A stretch of 64,000 nt of DNA, from positions 1,426,001-1,490,000 of the forward strand of contig OZ250161.1 of assembly GCA_965237985.1 (NCBI GenBank), in the 5' to 3' direction. Origin of the DNA: G965212025 sp965237985 (lineage in GTDB: Bacteria; Pseudomonadota; Gammaproteobacteria; Poriferisulfidales; Oxydemutatoraceae). A model generated the notes under the pieces. The model had not been told where the DNA came from. It made no database searches and saw only the letters and a list, made by a program, of their open reading frames with translations. Below are positions 37,779 through 46,843 of the stretch, in pieces. Numbering within the stretch: position 1 is the stretch's first letter; every line of letters starts with the position of its first letter. A program made the position numbers and the translations under genes.

Positions 37779-38161
37779 TGCCTTAGCGGGTCGCGGAACC
37801 GTGCGAGCGATCCAGCTTCCTTTCCAGACGCTGGCTGTATTGTTACGTGCCGAAACAGAATATCCAAAAAATCGAAGCGGCAAACAGGTACGCCTCCAGT
37901 TCGTAGCCTTTCCATTCCAGGGAACGACTGGCCGACTACGCCTTGTTCACTCCTTCAAGTTGGACTATTGGCTGGCTTTCAGGGCTTTTCAATGGCAATG
38001 CCTTTGCGGGTCGCGGAACCGTGCGAGCGATCCAGCTTCCTTTCCAGACGCTGGCTGTATTGTGACATGCCGAAACAGAATATCCAAAAAATCGAAGCGG
38101 CAAACAGGTACGCCTCCAGTTCGTAGCCTTTCCATTCCAGGGAACGACTGGCCGACTGCGC
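37722..38161. repeat. 220-bp tandem duplication at the aapM-aapP junction
   Basis: Copies at 37722-37941 and 37942-38161 differ at only a few bases. Each holds the last ~60 codons of aapM plus the first ~20 codons of aapP, so the unit spans a gene boundary. Both genes remain complete: the extra pieces form a scar of about 200 bp between them. Confidence 0.9.
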
Positions 38162-39133
38162 CATGTACAACAGATCCAGAAGACCGATGATTGCCACCAG
38201 AGTCGTGTCTTTAAACAGTTCAATGAATGTGTTCACAATTCCAGGAATGGAGATTTTCAATGCCTGAGGCAAGACCACCAGCGACATCTTTTTCCAATAG
38301 CCAAGTCCCAGAGCGTCGGCGGCTTCATGTTGACCGGCGGGGACAGCCTGCAAACCCCCACGTATTGCTTCCGCTGTGTAAGCCGCTTTGAACATGATGA
38401 TTCCAATTAGGGCGCGAGCGACTTTATCAAACTCCACATGCTCCGGAAAAAACAAAGGCAGCATGACTGAGGACATGAACAATACGGTTATGAGTGGTGT
38501 TCCCCGCCAAAACTCGATATACGTCACACAAAAAGCTTGAATGAACGGTGGGCCGGAACTGCGTCCGAGTGCCAGCAACACACCGATCGGCAAAGCCGCG
38601 GTTGTGCCCACGCCCGCCAGAATGAAGGTGAGCAGGAACCCGCCCCACTCTCTGGGCTCTGCAACCGGCAATCCCAGCCACTCGCCGTGAATCAAAGCAA
38701 AGGCAATGAACGGGAAAATGAAAAAAGCGAACACACCGATCTGTCGCTTATATGGAGTTTTGGAATATAGGAGCAGTGTCAGCAGCAGGCCGCTTGCTGC
38801 AAACATTAGCGTCGGTCGCCATACCTGGTCAGAATGCACCGCGTAGTAAAGACCGAACATGATTTGCAGGAACCTGACTTTGATGAAAGTCCAGCAGGCG
38901 CCATCCGGATGTGCTTCGCAGGCAGCGCGGCTCGTGCCGCCCCAGGACGCTTCCAGAAAAAGCCAGTCAATGATTCCGGGCAGGCTGGAAAGAACCAGCC
39001 ACAAGGCCAGAATCGTAAACAGGATGCTTGTCGGTGAAGCAAAAAAGTTTTTTTTCAGCCAGAAGCGAGTGCCAACCGAACGACTCGGTGCGGGGAAGGC
39101 CATTTCCTTACGATAGATCCTTTCGCGGTTCAT
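37979..39133 (-). CDS. aapM: General amino-acid ABC transporter, permease AapM
   Basis: Membrane subunit of the AapJQMP transporter. The ATG at 39133 (overlapping the aapQ stop as ATGA) gives 384 residues. Several transmembrane segments are seen (TSILFTILALWLVLSSLPGI, PTLMFAASGLLLTLLLY, IGVFAFFIFPFIAFALI). The permease EAA-type loop is in EAADALGLGYWKKMSLVVLPQALKI, followed by IVNTFIELFKDTTLVAIIGL. Its 3' end lies inside the 220-bp duplication; the copy used here is complete. Confidence 0.93.
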   Translation of the reverse strand: MNRERIYRKEMAFPAPSRSVGTRFWLKKNFFASPTSILFTILALWLVLSSLPGIIDWLFLEASWGGTSRAACEAHPDGACWTFIKVRFLQIMFGLYYAVHSDQVWRPTLMFAASGLLLTLLLYSKTPYKRQIGVFAFFIFPFIAFALIHGEWLGLPVAEPREWGGFLLTFILAGVGTTAALPIGVLLALGRSSGPPFIQAFCVTYIEFWRGTPLITVLFMSSVMLPLFFPEHVEFDKVARALIGIIMFKAAYTAEAIRGGLQAVPAGQHEAADALGLGYWKKMSLVVLPQALKISIPGIVNTFIELFKDTTLVAIIGLLDLLYMAQSASRSLEWKGYELEAYLFAASIFWIFCFGMSQYSQRLERKLDRSHGSATRKGIAIEKP

Positions 39134-40311
39134 CTTTCCACCAGTTGTGTTCGCTTGTTGTACCAGTTCAAAAACGCGGAAGTCAGCAAGCTCAGGGTTT
39201 CGTAAACGGCAACGGTCATTGCCATGATGATCAGTGCCTGCCCAGTCTGGTTCAAAGCAATGCCGGACCAAAGATTAACCAGCTCTTCGTAAGCGATCGC
39301 AACCGCCAGGGAAGAATTTTTTATGATGTTGAGGTGTTGGCTGATCGTGGGAGGAATAATCACGCGCATGGCTTGCGGGATGATGATCAGGCGTAAAGAG
39401 GTCAGCTGGGGCAGCCCCAGTGAGCGGGCGGCTTCTCTTTGACCACTTCCGACGGATTGAATGCCGCCACGCACGTTTTCACCAATAAACGCTGCGGTGT
39501 AGACTGTCAGAGAAAACCAGAGTGCGAAAAGCGAAAGCGGCACATTGATCCCACCGGAAAATGTGAAGGTCCCGAGTTCGGGATACTCCAGAAGCAAAGG
39601 TTGACCAGTCAGAAAGTATGCCACTATGCAAGTGGCGACCAGTCCGGAAACTATCAGAAATTTTCTTGGCAACCGACTGAGGTAGTCACGTTTTTCCAAC
39701 CGTTTCGTATGCCGGTAAACCGCCAGGGAGAGCAGGCCGGCAGCAACCACAGTAAAGAAAAACGCGCCCGGATCGGCAGCCGGGTTCAATATCGGCGAAG
39801 GGGCAAAAAAGCCGCTGTTGTTCAAATAAAAACCCATGCCCAGTTCATGGCTTTCGCGAGGTGGAGGAAAAGTCGTCAGGAAAACCACGAAATACCAGAA
39901 CATGATTTGCAAAAGCAACGGGATGTTACGGAAAATTTCAATGTAAATTGCGGCGAAGGATGCCACAAACCAGTTGGATGAAATCCGCATAACGCCGACC
40001 AGAAAGCCGCCCAGGGTTGCTGTGAAAATGGAAAGCACACTGACCAGCATGGTGTTTTGGATGCCGATGATGAAGACTTCCCAATAGGTGCTTTTCCCCA
40101 GTTCAAAATTCCAGAAAGGGCTGAAAGCCACACTGAAGGGAGCGATTTCCCCCAAGAAGTCCAGGTTGACACCGATGTTGCGGGCCTGCAGATTATGCAA
40201 AGTATTCTCAAAAAGCGAGAGAACTGCCCACAACAGAAATCCTGCCATAAGCCCCTGGCTTAGTATTCGCCGAACTTGGCGGAGACGTAGCCAGGACAGG
40301 ACGGTTTTCAT
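39130..40311 (-). CDS. aapQ: General amino-acid ABC transporter, permease AapQ
   Basis: Second membrane subunit, 393 residues, with hydrophobic helices (GLMAGFLLWAVLSLFENT, IFRNIPLLLQIMFWYFVVF, FLIVSGLVATCIVAYFL) and the permease loop REAARSLGLPQLTSLRLIIIPQAM. It overlaps aapM by 4 nt. The region around its start codon is the first unit of a five-copy 109-bp array that extends into the aapJ spacer. No strong ribosome-binding site precedes the ATG. Confidence 0.93.
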   Translation of the reverse strand: MKTVLSWLRLRQVRRILSQGLMAGFLLWAVLSLFENTLHNLQARNIGVNLDFLGEIAPFSVAFSPFWNFELGKSTYWEVFIIGIQNTMLVSVLSIFTATLGGFLVGVMRISSNWFVASFAAIYIEIFRNIPLLLQIMFWYFVVFLTTFPPPRESHELGMGFYLNNSGFFAPSPILNPAADPGAFFFTVVAAGLLSLAVYRHTKRLEKRDYLSRLPRKFLIVSGLVATCIVAYFLTGQPLLLEYPELGTFTFSGGINVPLSLFALWFSLTVYTAAFIGENVRGGIQSVGSGQREAARSLGLPQLTSLRLIIIPQAMRVIIPPTISQHLNIIKNSSLAVAIAYEELVNLWSGIALNQTGQALIIMAMTVAVYETLSLLTSAFLNWYNKRTQLVER

Positions 40312-40790
40312 GGTGGTCTGTTGCCCGGCAAGCTACGAATCAAAACAGGCCCGGCACGGATGCCAGTTATCGCATTCGCCGAAGTCGGCGGAGATGAAGC
40401 CGGGACAGGACGGTTTTCATGGTGGTCTGTTGCCCGGCAAGCTACGAATCAAAACAGGCCCGGCACGGATGCCAGTTATCGCATTCGCCGAAGTCGGCGG
40501 AGATGAAGCCGGGACAGGACGGTTTTCATGGTGGTCTGTTGCCCGGCAAGCCACGAATCAAAACAGGCCCGGCACGGATGCCAGTTATCGCATTCGCCGA
40601 AGTCGGCGGAGATGAAGCCGGGACAGGACGGTTTTCATGGTGGTCTGTTGCCGGCAAGCCACGATTCAAAACAGGCCCGGCACGGATGCCAGTTATCGCA
40701 TTCGCCGAAGTCGGCGGAGATGAAGCCGGGACAGGACGGTTTTCACGGTGGCCTGTTGCCCGGCAAGCTACGAATCAAAACAGGCCCGAC
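40268..40790. repeat. Five-copy 109-bp tandem array over the aapQ start
   Basis: Units begin at 40268, 40377, 40486, 40595 and about 40703 (one unit is 108 bp). Each contains the aapQ start and its first codons (MKTVLS) plus the upstream leader. The copy nearest aapQ is functional; the other copies have an ATG (GTG in the fifth) and a short frame that stops after about 17 codons. Confidence 0.9.
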
Positions 40791-40824
40791 ACAGGCACCA
40801 GATACCTGCGAATGCAGAGTCTTG

Positions 40825-41829
40825 CTAGCGGATGGGAGGGGCGTAAAGCAGTCCCCCCTGGTTCCACAAGGCATTGGGACTTCCTGCGCGCACCAGACCC
40901 AAAGGTTTAATATTTCTTTCGTAAATCTCGCCGTAATTACCTACCTGTTTGATGATTTGAAAAGCCCAATCTCGGTTCAATCCCAAGTCTTTGCCAAGAT
41001 TTCCTTCAGTTCCGAGCATACGACGAATTTCCGGGTTGTTGGTCTCACTTTTCATCCGGTCGACGTTTTTTGAACTCACGCCGAGCTCTTCAGCGTTCAG
41101 CAAAACGTACAGACTCCATCTCACAATGTCAAACCACTGGTCATCACCTTGCTTGACCGCGGGGCCCAGGGGTTCTTTGGAAATGGTTTGTGCAAGAATC
41201 ACTGAAGCGTCAGGAGACTTGAGTTCAGAACGTATGGCTGCCAGCTGTGACTTGTCGGAAGTCAGCACATCGCATGAACCTCGCTCATAACCTTCGCGGG
41301 TTTGAATGGAAGTGTCATAACCGACAGGGATGAATGTCAAATCCCGTGAGCGGAAAAAATCGGCCAGGTTCAATTCGGTGGTGGTTCCTGATTGCACACA
41401 TATCCTTGCACCGCCAAGTTCTTCAATACGTTTGATTCCAAGTTTCTTCGGGACCATGAACCCTTGGCCGTCAATGTAGTTGTAGTAGGTAAAGTTGATG
41501 CCGTGACCGGCATCTCTTTTCAAGGTGTGCGTCGTGTTGCGTGACAGGACATCTACTTCTCCCGAAGAAAGGGCGGTAAAACGTTCCTTGGCATTCAGCG
41601 GCGTGAAGCGCGCTTTTTTTGCATCTCCCAGCACTGCTGCCGCCACGGCATAACAGACATCCGCGTCAATACCCCTCATCATCCCTTGGTCGTCCGGTGC
41701 GGAAAACCCAGGGATGCCGCCATCTACTCCACAACGCACAATGCCACGTTTTTTGACATCATCCAATGTGCCAGAAAACCCAACAAAAGGCACCACGAGT
41801 AGAATAAACAAAAATCTCACTTGCAACAT
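40825..41829 (-). CDS. aapJ: General amino-acid ABC transporter, periplasmic binding protein
   Basis: Periplasmic receptor of AapJQMP, 334 residues from the ATG at 41829 with an excellent GGAGGAAAGC ribosome-binding site. A signal peptide (MLQVRFLFILLVVPFVGFSG) precedes TLDDVKKRGIVRCGVDGGIPGFSAPDD, ADVCYAVAAAVLGD, SGEVDVLSRNTTHT, YIDGQGFMVPKKLG and ICVQSGTTTELNLADFF, the amino-acid-binding family. It is the first gene of the operon, with a promoter probably in the 559-bp spacer shared with the divergent sctF. Confidence 0.93.
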   Translation of the reverse strand: MLQVRFLFILLVVPFVGFSGTLDDVKKRGIVRCGVDGGIPGFSAPDDQGMMRGIDADVCYAVAAAVLGDAKKARFTPLNAKERFTALSSGEVDVLSRNTTHTLKRDAGHGINFTYYNYIDGQGFMVPKKLGIKRIEELGGARICVQSGTTTELNLADFFRSRDLTFIPVGYDTSIQTREGYERGSCDVLTSDKSQLAAIRSELKSPDASVILAQTISKEPLGPAVKQGDDQWFDIVRWSLYVLLNAEELGVSSKNVDRMKSETNNPEIRRMLGTEGNLGKDLGLNRDWAFQIIKQVGNYGEIYERNIKPLGLVRAGSPNALWNQGGLLYAPPIR

Positions 41830-42388
41830 GCTTTCCTCCAGCTTGTATATGCCGGGCCGGACACCAGGATTGTTCCGACACCCTCTAGAAGTATAACCGT
41901 TACCACCAACCCGCACAGTCCGGGCACGAATGGTCGCAACTCTTTAAGCAGAGGGGGAGGATCAAGTTCCCTTGCTTCAGTTCCTGTAGAAAAGCGTTCG
42001 CGACCCCGTGCGCGGGGGTCATGCCAGAACAGGCAGTGTCTGGTTTCTTACCTCAGACATTTCTGGCAGAAGGTTTCGAAAATCCCCGGTGCGCCCGCTC
42101 CCTCGCAAAGTACTTGACTACGACCCCGATTCCTGTATGAGCCCACCCGCCGCCGCCCGCTCACTCGTGAGAACTGTTCCCGCAGTGGTGGATCCTCCTG
42201 CCAGACACTTTCCTTTGGGCAGAGGTTCCGGTAGAGAAACAACGGACCTGGATAGCGGACATTTCCAAATGGAACCGGGCGGTCACGTCATCTTGTACTT
42301 GTGGTGCCTGGGCGGGCTTGAGTTGGCAGTAAAGTTTTGGTACCATAAGCGCTGGTAATTACCAGAAACATGAAGGAGGTAAGTGTTT
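41830..42388. other. Divergent spacer between aapJ and the T3SS genes
   Basis: This 559-bp region must hold promoters for both operons. The only clear elements are the ribosome-binding sites at each end. GGAACC at about 42271 resembles half of an hrp box, but the second half is missing. No gene is supported. Confidence 0.5.
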
Positions 42389-42613
42389 ATGGGGCTAAAC
42401 TTCGACTCGGTTGCAAACTCCTTGGGAGCTGCGGCAGCAAAAGAAGAACAGGAGGTGAACACCTTCTCAAAAACTATGGATCCCACCAACATGCGGGATC
42501 AGGTTGTGTTCCAGCAGAAGTTCAACAAGATGATGCAGACTTATGAATTTACTGGAGCCTTGATGAAGTCGCTGCGTGAAGTCAATGACTCGTTGATCAG
42601 GGACATTCAGTAA
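42389..42613 (+). CDS. sctF: Type III secretion needle protein SctF
   Basis: Needle filament subunit through which effectors pass. The ATG at 42389 follows AAGGAGG at 9 nt and gives 74 residues, the normal needle size. The sequence is helical, polar in the first half, and its C-terminal helix (FNKMMQTYEFTGALMKSLREVNDSLIRDIQ) resembles PrgI/YscF-type tails. It is the first gene of an F-G-I-J-K-L order like the Yersinia ysc operon. Confidence 0.8.
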   Translation: MGLNFDSVANSLGAAAAKEEQEVNTFSKTMDPTNMRDQVVFQQKFNKMMQTYEFTGALMKSLREVNDSLIRDIQ

Positions 42614-42705
42614 CGAACGGATCCGGAGGGTCGGCTTTGTTTGGCAGTGACCCGTGTTCCACTGTGTAGTCTTCGGGGACCAGACAGGCTGAATGCGGAG
42701 CAGTA

Positions 42706-43077
42706 ATGAATGTAGAAACTGAGTGTTTACGGTTGCTCGGGAAGATAGGCTTTATGGCCTGTCTGGAGGATTCGTTGCCCAAAGAGGCCGAGAAGATTTT
42801 TTCGGCGGCGGTTCTGGCCAGGCCAGACCAACCTACCCCATATATTGGTCTGGCACTTTCAAACATGGGGATTGGAGATTTTTCAAAAGCCATCGAGTTA
42901 CTCAGAGATAAAGCTTTGAAAATTGATCCGGGACATGATCGCGCAAAAGTTTTGTTGTCCATGGCTCTCAAAATGGATGGTCGGGCTTCCGAAAGCCAGG
43001 AGTTGCTGGAAGAGTGCCTGAAAAGTGATGACGGCAAAGCCAAAGACTTGGCTGTCAATCTGTCTGAACACAAGTGA
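42706..43077 (+). CDS. TPR-type T3SS needle chaperone (SctG/YscG-like)
   Basis: A 123-residue protein with TPR-like helices: AEKIFSAAVLARPDQPTPYIGLALSNMGIGDFSKAIELL and ALKIDPGHDRAKVLLSMALKMDGRASESQELLEECLK. Its position directly after the needle gene matches YscG/PscG, which bind the needle subunit and stop it polymerising in the cell. The assignment relies on size, TPR pattern and location. Confidence 0.6.
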   Translation: MNVETECLRLLGKIGFMACLEDSLPKEAEKIFSAAVLARPDQPTPYIGLALSNMGIGDFSKAIELLRDKALKIDPGHDRAKVLLSMALKMDGRASESQELLEECLKSDDGKAKDLAVNLSEHK

Positions 43078-43219
43078 TCGCCCGGTGCGGAAAACAGAGT
43101 GGCATGGCGAAAGAATTGGTTTTAGCACTCGGTGACGGTGCAGTAATCAGTCACCGCACGTTTGTAGGCAAGGCCGTGTGTTTTGTCGGGCAGACGTTAG
43201 ATACCTGGAGGAGATTACC

Positions 43220-43672
43220 ATGGTTATGATACAGAATGTAGTGCAGAATGCAGCGCAAAAAGTCACTGAAAAAAGTGCGGAAGGTGTAGGACAGGCAGCT
43301 GAGGCAGCTGCCAAAAGCCCGGCTCAGGTAAATCCTGCTGATACCGAAAAGTTCATGAACCTCATGCAACAGACCAAGGGAGGACCTGTTGGTCCAGGAC
43401 AGATTACTGGTTCCGCTGCCACGTCGCATGCGCATGGGAAAACGATAGGGGAACGGATCCTGGATGGCATTGCAGGTACCGCGCAAAACCAGCAGGTCAA
43501 ATATCAGGATGCCATGAGCAAAGTCATGGATGCCGCAAAAACCGGTGCGTCTCCGGGGGACCTTTTGCAGGCACAGGTTGGACTGATGAAGGTCGAAACC
43601 TTGCAGCAGGCGGAAGGTAAAGTCGTAAGCAAGGTTGACCAAACCATCGAAGGCCTTCTTAAAGGAGGTTAA
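43220..43672 (+). CDS. sctI: Type III secretion inner rod protein SctI
   Basis: Rod protein that joins needle and export gate. The ATG at 43220, after GGAGGAGA, gives 150 residues. The N-terminal half is rich in Ala, Gln and Lys. The C-terminal LLQAQVGLMKVETLQQAEGKVVSKVDQTIEGLLKGG matches the YscI/MxiI-type conserved tail. It follows the chaperone by 142 bp; the usual sctH gene is not present there. Confidence 0.75.
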   Translation: MVMIQNVVQNAAQKVTEKSAEGVGQAAEAAAKSPAQVNPADTEKFMNLMQQTKGGPVGPGQITGSAATSHAHGKTIGERILDGIAGTAQNQQVKYQDAMSKVMDAAKTGASPGDLLQAQVGLMKVETLQQAEGKVVSKVDQTIEGLLKGG

Positions 43673-44015
43673 TCGGCATAGTTTTCTGTACGCAAGAACA
43701 AATAGGAAGGCTAATTTGCGTGAGTGCCGGGGCTGTAAAATCTGGATGGGCGATGTCCATGCCCGCAGATTGTCTTAGTGTTTCGAGCGGTTCACCGGTC
43801 ATTTCGGAGGTGTAATCCAACTCAGCGCATGGATCGTCGACGGTGAGGTGGCAATACTTTGTTGCAGCGTTTGCACCACTTGAAAACTGATAGATGTCAC
43901 ATACCAAACACCTGCCAAGTTCGCGATGATGTCCCGTCATGGGCAGGGTGCCCATGAGTAAAGAACCACTTGCGAGCCTGTTTTTTTGTGTTTTGGGTTG
44001 CTGCCCGGTGAAGTG
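43673..44015. other. Spacer between sctI and sctJ
   Basis: 343 bp without a supported gene, unusually long inside an operon of this type. The reverse-strand frame here has no start signal or family match. Confidence 0.4.
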
Positions 44016-44897
44016 ATGGGGTTGCGCAGTTATAGATCGGCACCGCAATACTTTTTTGTGGTTCTGGTCGTCATTTTCCTTTCGGCTTGCAAGACGGAAC
44101 TCTATTCAAAGCTTTCGGAACAGGAAGGCAATGAAATGATGGCGTTGCTTTTGACAGAAGGTGTCAGCGCGGAAAAAGCCACAAACAAAGACGGCGAAGT
44201 CAGCATCATGGTCAGTGACAGCGAGATTGCCGTATCTGTGGAAATCCTGACAAACCACGGTTACCCAAAAAACAAATTTGAAACTTTTGGAGATATTTAC
44301 AAACAGGAGGGCCTGGTCTTCTCGCCCCTGCAGGAAAAAGCACGCTACACGTACGCTTTGTCCCAAGAAATTTCCGGAACACTTGCAAAAATAGACGGTG
44401 TGCTGGTAGCACGTGTCCATGTTGTTTTGGCTGAAGAAACGCGCTCGGGTAAAATCGGCATTCCGGCATCCGCCTCGGTATTCGTTAAACACCTGCCGGA
44501 TGTTTCGCTTGATCACATGATTCCGAGCATCAAAAGCATTGTCACCAATGCGATTGAAGGACTAAACTACGAAAAAGTTTCTGTCGCCCTGTTCCCCTCC
44601 ACGGAACAGGTTTTGGAACGGAACCTCTTGCCCCAAGAAGTGCTGTTTTTTCTGAACGTTTCACAGCACTCCGTCACTGCTTTCTACTTCCTGTTTGGCA
44701 CGATGCTTTTTCTGATTCTGCTTTTGGCGGTGAGTACCGGTTTTATGCTTTACAACTTTGGCAGTGAAGCAAAATCCCTGCTTTTGAAAAAATTGAGCTT
44801 CCTTTCACTGGCACGGGAAGAAAACATGGATGCCGGGGCGAGTGGCGTTACTGGCAAAACAGCAAACAAAACCGTGCCGGGCTCCGGAAAAAATTAG
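44016..44897 (+). CDS. sctJ: Type III secretion inner-ring lipoprotein SctJ
   Basis: YscJ/HrcJ-family ring subunit, 293 residues from the ATG at 44016. A signal sequence ends in the lipobox LSAC, followed by KTELYSKLSEQEGNEMMALLLTEGV. It continues with the conserved SPLQEKARYTYALSQEIS, VARVHVVLAEE, ASVFVKHLPD and a C-terminal transmembrane helix (FGTMLFLILLLAVSTGFMLYNF). These are diagnostic for the family. The lipoprotein is processed by LspA, also encoded in this window. Confidence 0.93.
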   Translation: MGLRSYRSAPQYFFVVLVVIFLSACKTELYSKLSEQEGNEMMALLLTEGVSAEKATNKDGEVSIMVSDSEIAVSVEILTNHGYPKNKFETFGDIYKQEGLVFSPLQEKARYTYALSQEISGTLAKIDGVLVARVHVVLAEETRSGKIGIPASASVFVKHLPDVSLDHMIPSIKSIVTNAIEGLNYEKVSVALFPSTEQVLERNLLPQEVLFFLNVSQHSVTAFYFLFGTMLFLILLLAVSTGFMLYNFGSEAKSLLLKKLSFLSLAREENMDAGASGVTGKTANKTVPGSGKN

Positions 44898-44914
44898 CCT
44901 GCCGACGACATTTC

Positions 44915-45598
44915 GTGTTTCCCCAACCCGTTGCAAATAAACTGTTCCCCCTGCCCATAATGGTGGTTCAGTTCAATTATTTTCCGTCTTTTTACGCTGA
45001 TGAAAGTTGGTGGCGTGCTTTCGACCTGATGCATATTTATGGGAAGCTTTCGAAAAGACCACAGGCACACCGCCGGCTTTCCAGGTTTTTGCTGGAACAA
45101 CTAAAAATCAGTGGCCAATACGACTTTGGTTTTGACAATAAAACCAAAAAACTGGCCCTTCTTCCTGCCAGCGATTTGCGCAGGTTGATACGAGTACTGG
45201 GTCTGGTCTCTCACGCCGCACAGTTACGGCGGATTGTGCTCGGTTCTGAACTGAAACGCCTGCGTGAATTTGTCAGCAAAGAAGATCACAACCTGGCTCT
45301 ACGATTGTCCTTTGCCTGCGAAGAACGCTTTCCCGCCGTATCCGCAGAATTGCCACAGGACGGGCTGGTCGGGGCCATTGCTTCGCATGTTGAAGAACGC
45401 GGCCTGTCAATTTTAGACAGGGCTTTCGGCAACGGCCTTTCCGGGGCTTTTATCAAACGTTTTCTGCTAAAAATGCCGCAACACCTAGGCGGTTCCCATA
45501 GCGATGATTTTGTGAACGTTCCGCTTCGCTGGCTGGAAAACTTTACTGTAAAAACCATGATTTCCCTGAGCCCGAAATGGCGTACTTTGCTCTTGTAA
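44915..45598 (+). CDS. sctK: Type III secretion accessory protein SctK
   Basis: YscK-like cytoplasmic protein of the sorting platform. 227 residues from a GTG, or 212 from the ATG at 44960; neither has a clear ribosome-binding site. Visible features are LLEQLKISGQYDFGFDNKTKKLALLPASDLRRLIRVLGLVSHAAQLRRIV, typical for this poorly conserved family. It sits between sctJ and sctL as in ysc-type operons and overlaps sctL by 22 bp. Confidence 0.7.
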   Translation: MFPQPVANKLFPLPIMVVQFNYFPSFYADESWWRAFDLMHIYGKLSKRPQAHRRLSRFLLEQLKISGQYDFGFDNKTKKLALLPASDLRRLIRVLGLVSHAAQLRRIVLGSELKRLREFVSKEDHNLALRLSFACEERFPAVSAELPQDGLVGAIASHVEERGLSILDRAFGNGLSGAFIKRFLLKMPQHLGGSHSDDFVNVPLRWLENFTVKTMISLSPKWRTLLL

Positions 45599-46218
45599 AA
45601 GCAAACACATTGCATCTGATTCCAGGCCAGCGTCTGCTGAAAAAATCAGATTATGAAGTTTTGAGCGAATCTGAAAGACTGCTTGATGAAGCGAAGAACC
45701 AGGCTGAGGAAGTAAAAAATCAGGCACGTGCCGAATACGCAGCTGAAAAAATACGCGGCTACACGGAAGGGGAAAAACAGGCGAAGCTGGAACTGAGCGA
45801 AAAAATGTTCGCTATGGCGACCGGCACAGTGGATTATTTCGCAAATATAGAATCACAGGTCACTGAAATTGTCCTGGCTTCCATCAGGAGGATACTTGAC
45901 TCTTTTTCCGATGAAGATCTGGTTGTGATGTCCACCCGCAAAGTGCTGCATACCATAAGCGGAGAAAGACACATCAAGATGCGCGTGTCTCCAGACATCG
46001 AAGAGAAAGTGTCGGGACGTATTGTTGAAATCATGGAGAGATTGCCGCACTCATCCTTTCTGGAAGTGGTGTCGGATGCCCGCCTCACAGGTTCTAAATG
46101 TGTTTTGGAAAGTGAACTGGGGACTGTTGAAGCCAGCGTTGGCCTTCAATTCAAGGCACTTGAAAAAAGCTTGAGAAAACGCTTCCAGAAAAAACAAAAA
46201 AGCGCCGCCAATAGCTAA
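45577..46218 (+). CDS. sctL: Type III secretion ATPase-stator protein SctL
   Basis: Stator that binds the ATPase SctN and the C-ring. 213 residues with ATG at 45577. The long central coiled coil (SESERLLDEAKNQAEEVKNQARAEYAAEKIRGYTEGEKQ) and the C-terminal HIKMRVSPDIEEKVSGRI and LTGSKCVLESELGTVEASV are characteristic of the YscL/FliH family. It overlaps sctK. The ATPase and export-gate genes are not downstream: only a decayed gene follows. Confidence 0.88.
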   Translation: MAYFALVKANTLHLIPGQRLLKKSDYEVLSESERLLDEAKNQAEEVKNQARAEYAAEKIRGYTEGEKQAKLELSEKMFAMATGTVDYFANIESQVTEIVLASIRRILDSFSDEDLVVMSTRKVLHTISGERHIKMRVSPDIEEKVSGRIVEIMERLPHSSFLEVVSDARLTGSKCVLESELGTVEASVGLQFKALEKSLRKRFQKKQKSAANS

Positions 46219-46237
46219 GTGAGCTATGATTTAAGTA

Positions 46238-46843
46238 GTGATTGTGACTGCGCCTTGGTGCGGCGGTGGGCACAGGGTCGATATCGTTATCTATGCTCTT
46301 GCGTTGCTTGGATTTTCCTGCGCTCAAAATAAACGGGAAATAAATTTTTCGGATATATGGCGGCAACAGTTTGTTTCAGATGACTTGGAATCTGCTTTGC
46401 AGATAACCGTAAAACTGGTGCATGATGGCATCACTCAGTTTGCTCCCGGCATATCCAATGTTACTGAGTGGTGCAAAAAAGAGCTTTGCTGGCAACAATT
46501 GCAGAAAAAAGCGGCAACGCTGTGGAAACTGCTCCCTGACGGTTTCAAGCTTGAGCTTGCTTCCAAAGACGAAGTGGATGACGAAAAGAAGGAAGCTCGT
46601 AAAATTCAGAAATCGGACAACGGAATCGCAGCCCAACAAAAAGTAGTAGCCATACCAGCCACTGATTGAGAAGAATTATTGGAACAGGGTCATGTGGCAG
46701 AAAGGTTCACCCCCAAAGAACTTGGAATATTGTGGGTGGCCACCCGGATTCCAGCTAAAATTTCTACTGAAAAGCAAAGCTGGGTGCTCATCGGCATTTT
46801 CGAGAAAGCAGAACAAAACGGGTTGCTGATCAGCGAGCCGTGA
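46238..46843 (+). pseudogene. Tail of an AIPR-like anti-phage gene with an in-frame stop
   Basis: After sctL the frame encodes about 143 residues with INFSDIWRQQFVSDDLESALQ and NVTEWCKKELCW, then TGA (46667-46669), then in the same frame a further 57 codons with RFTPKELGILWVATRIPAKISTEKQSWVLIGIFEKAEQ and a stop at 46843. This pattern fits the C-terminal part of AIPR (abortive infection phage resistance) proteins, interrupted by one stop codon and missing its N-terminal half. The AIPR assignment rests on motif memory and is not certain; a homology search would settle it. Confidence 0.55.

Noticed and set aside
40321..41073. Plus-strand repeat ORFs before aapJ
   Set aside because: They are readings of the 109-bp array on the antisense strand.
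42265..42310. GGAACC upstream of sctF as an hrp box
   Set aside because: The second half (CCAC-N-N-A) is missing at the needed spacing, and the operon is Ysc-like, not Hrp-like.
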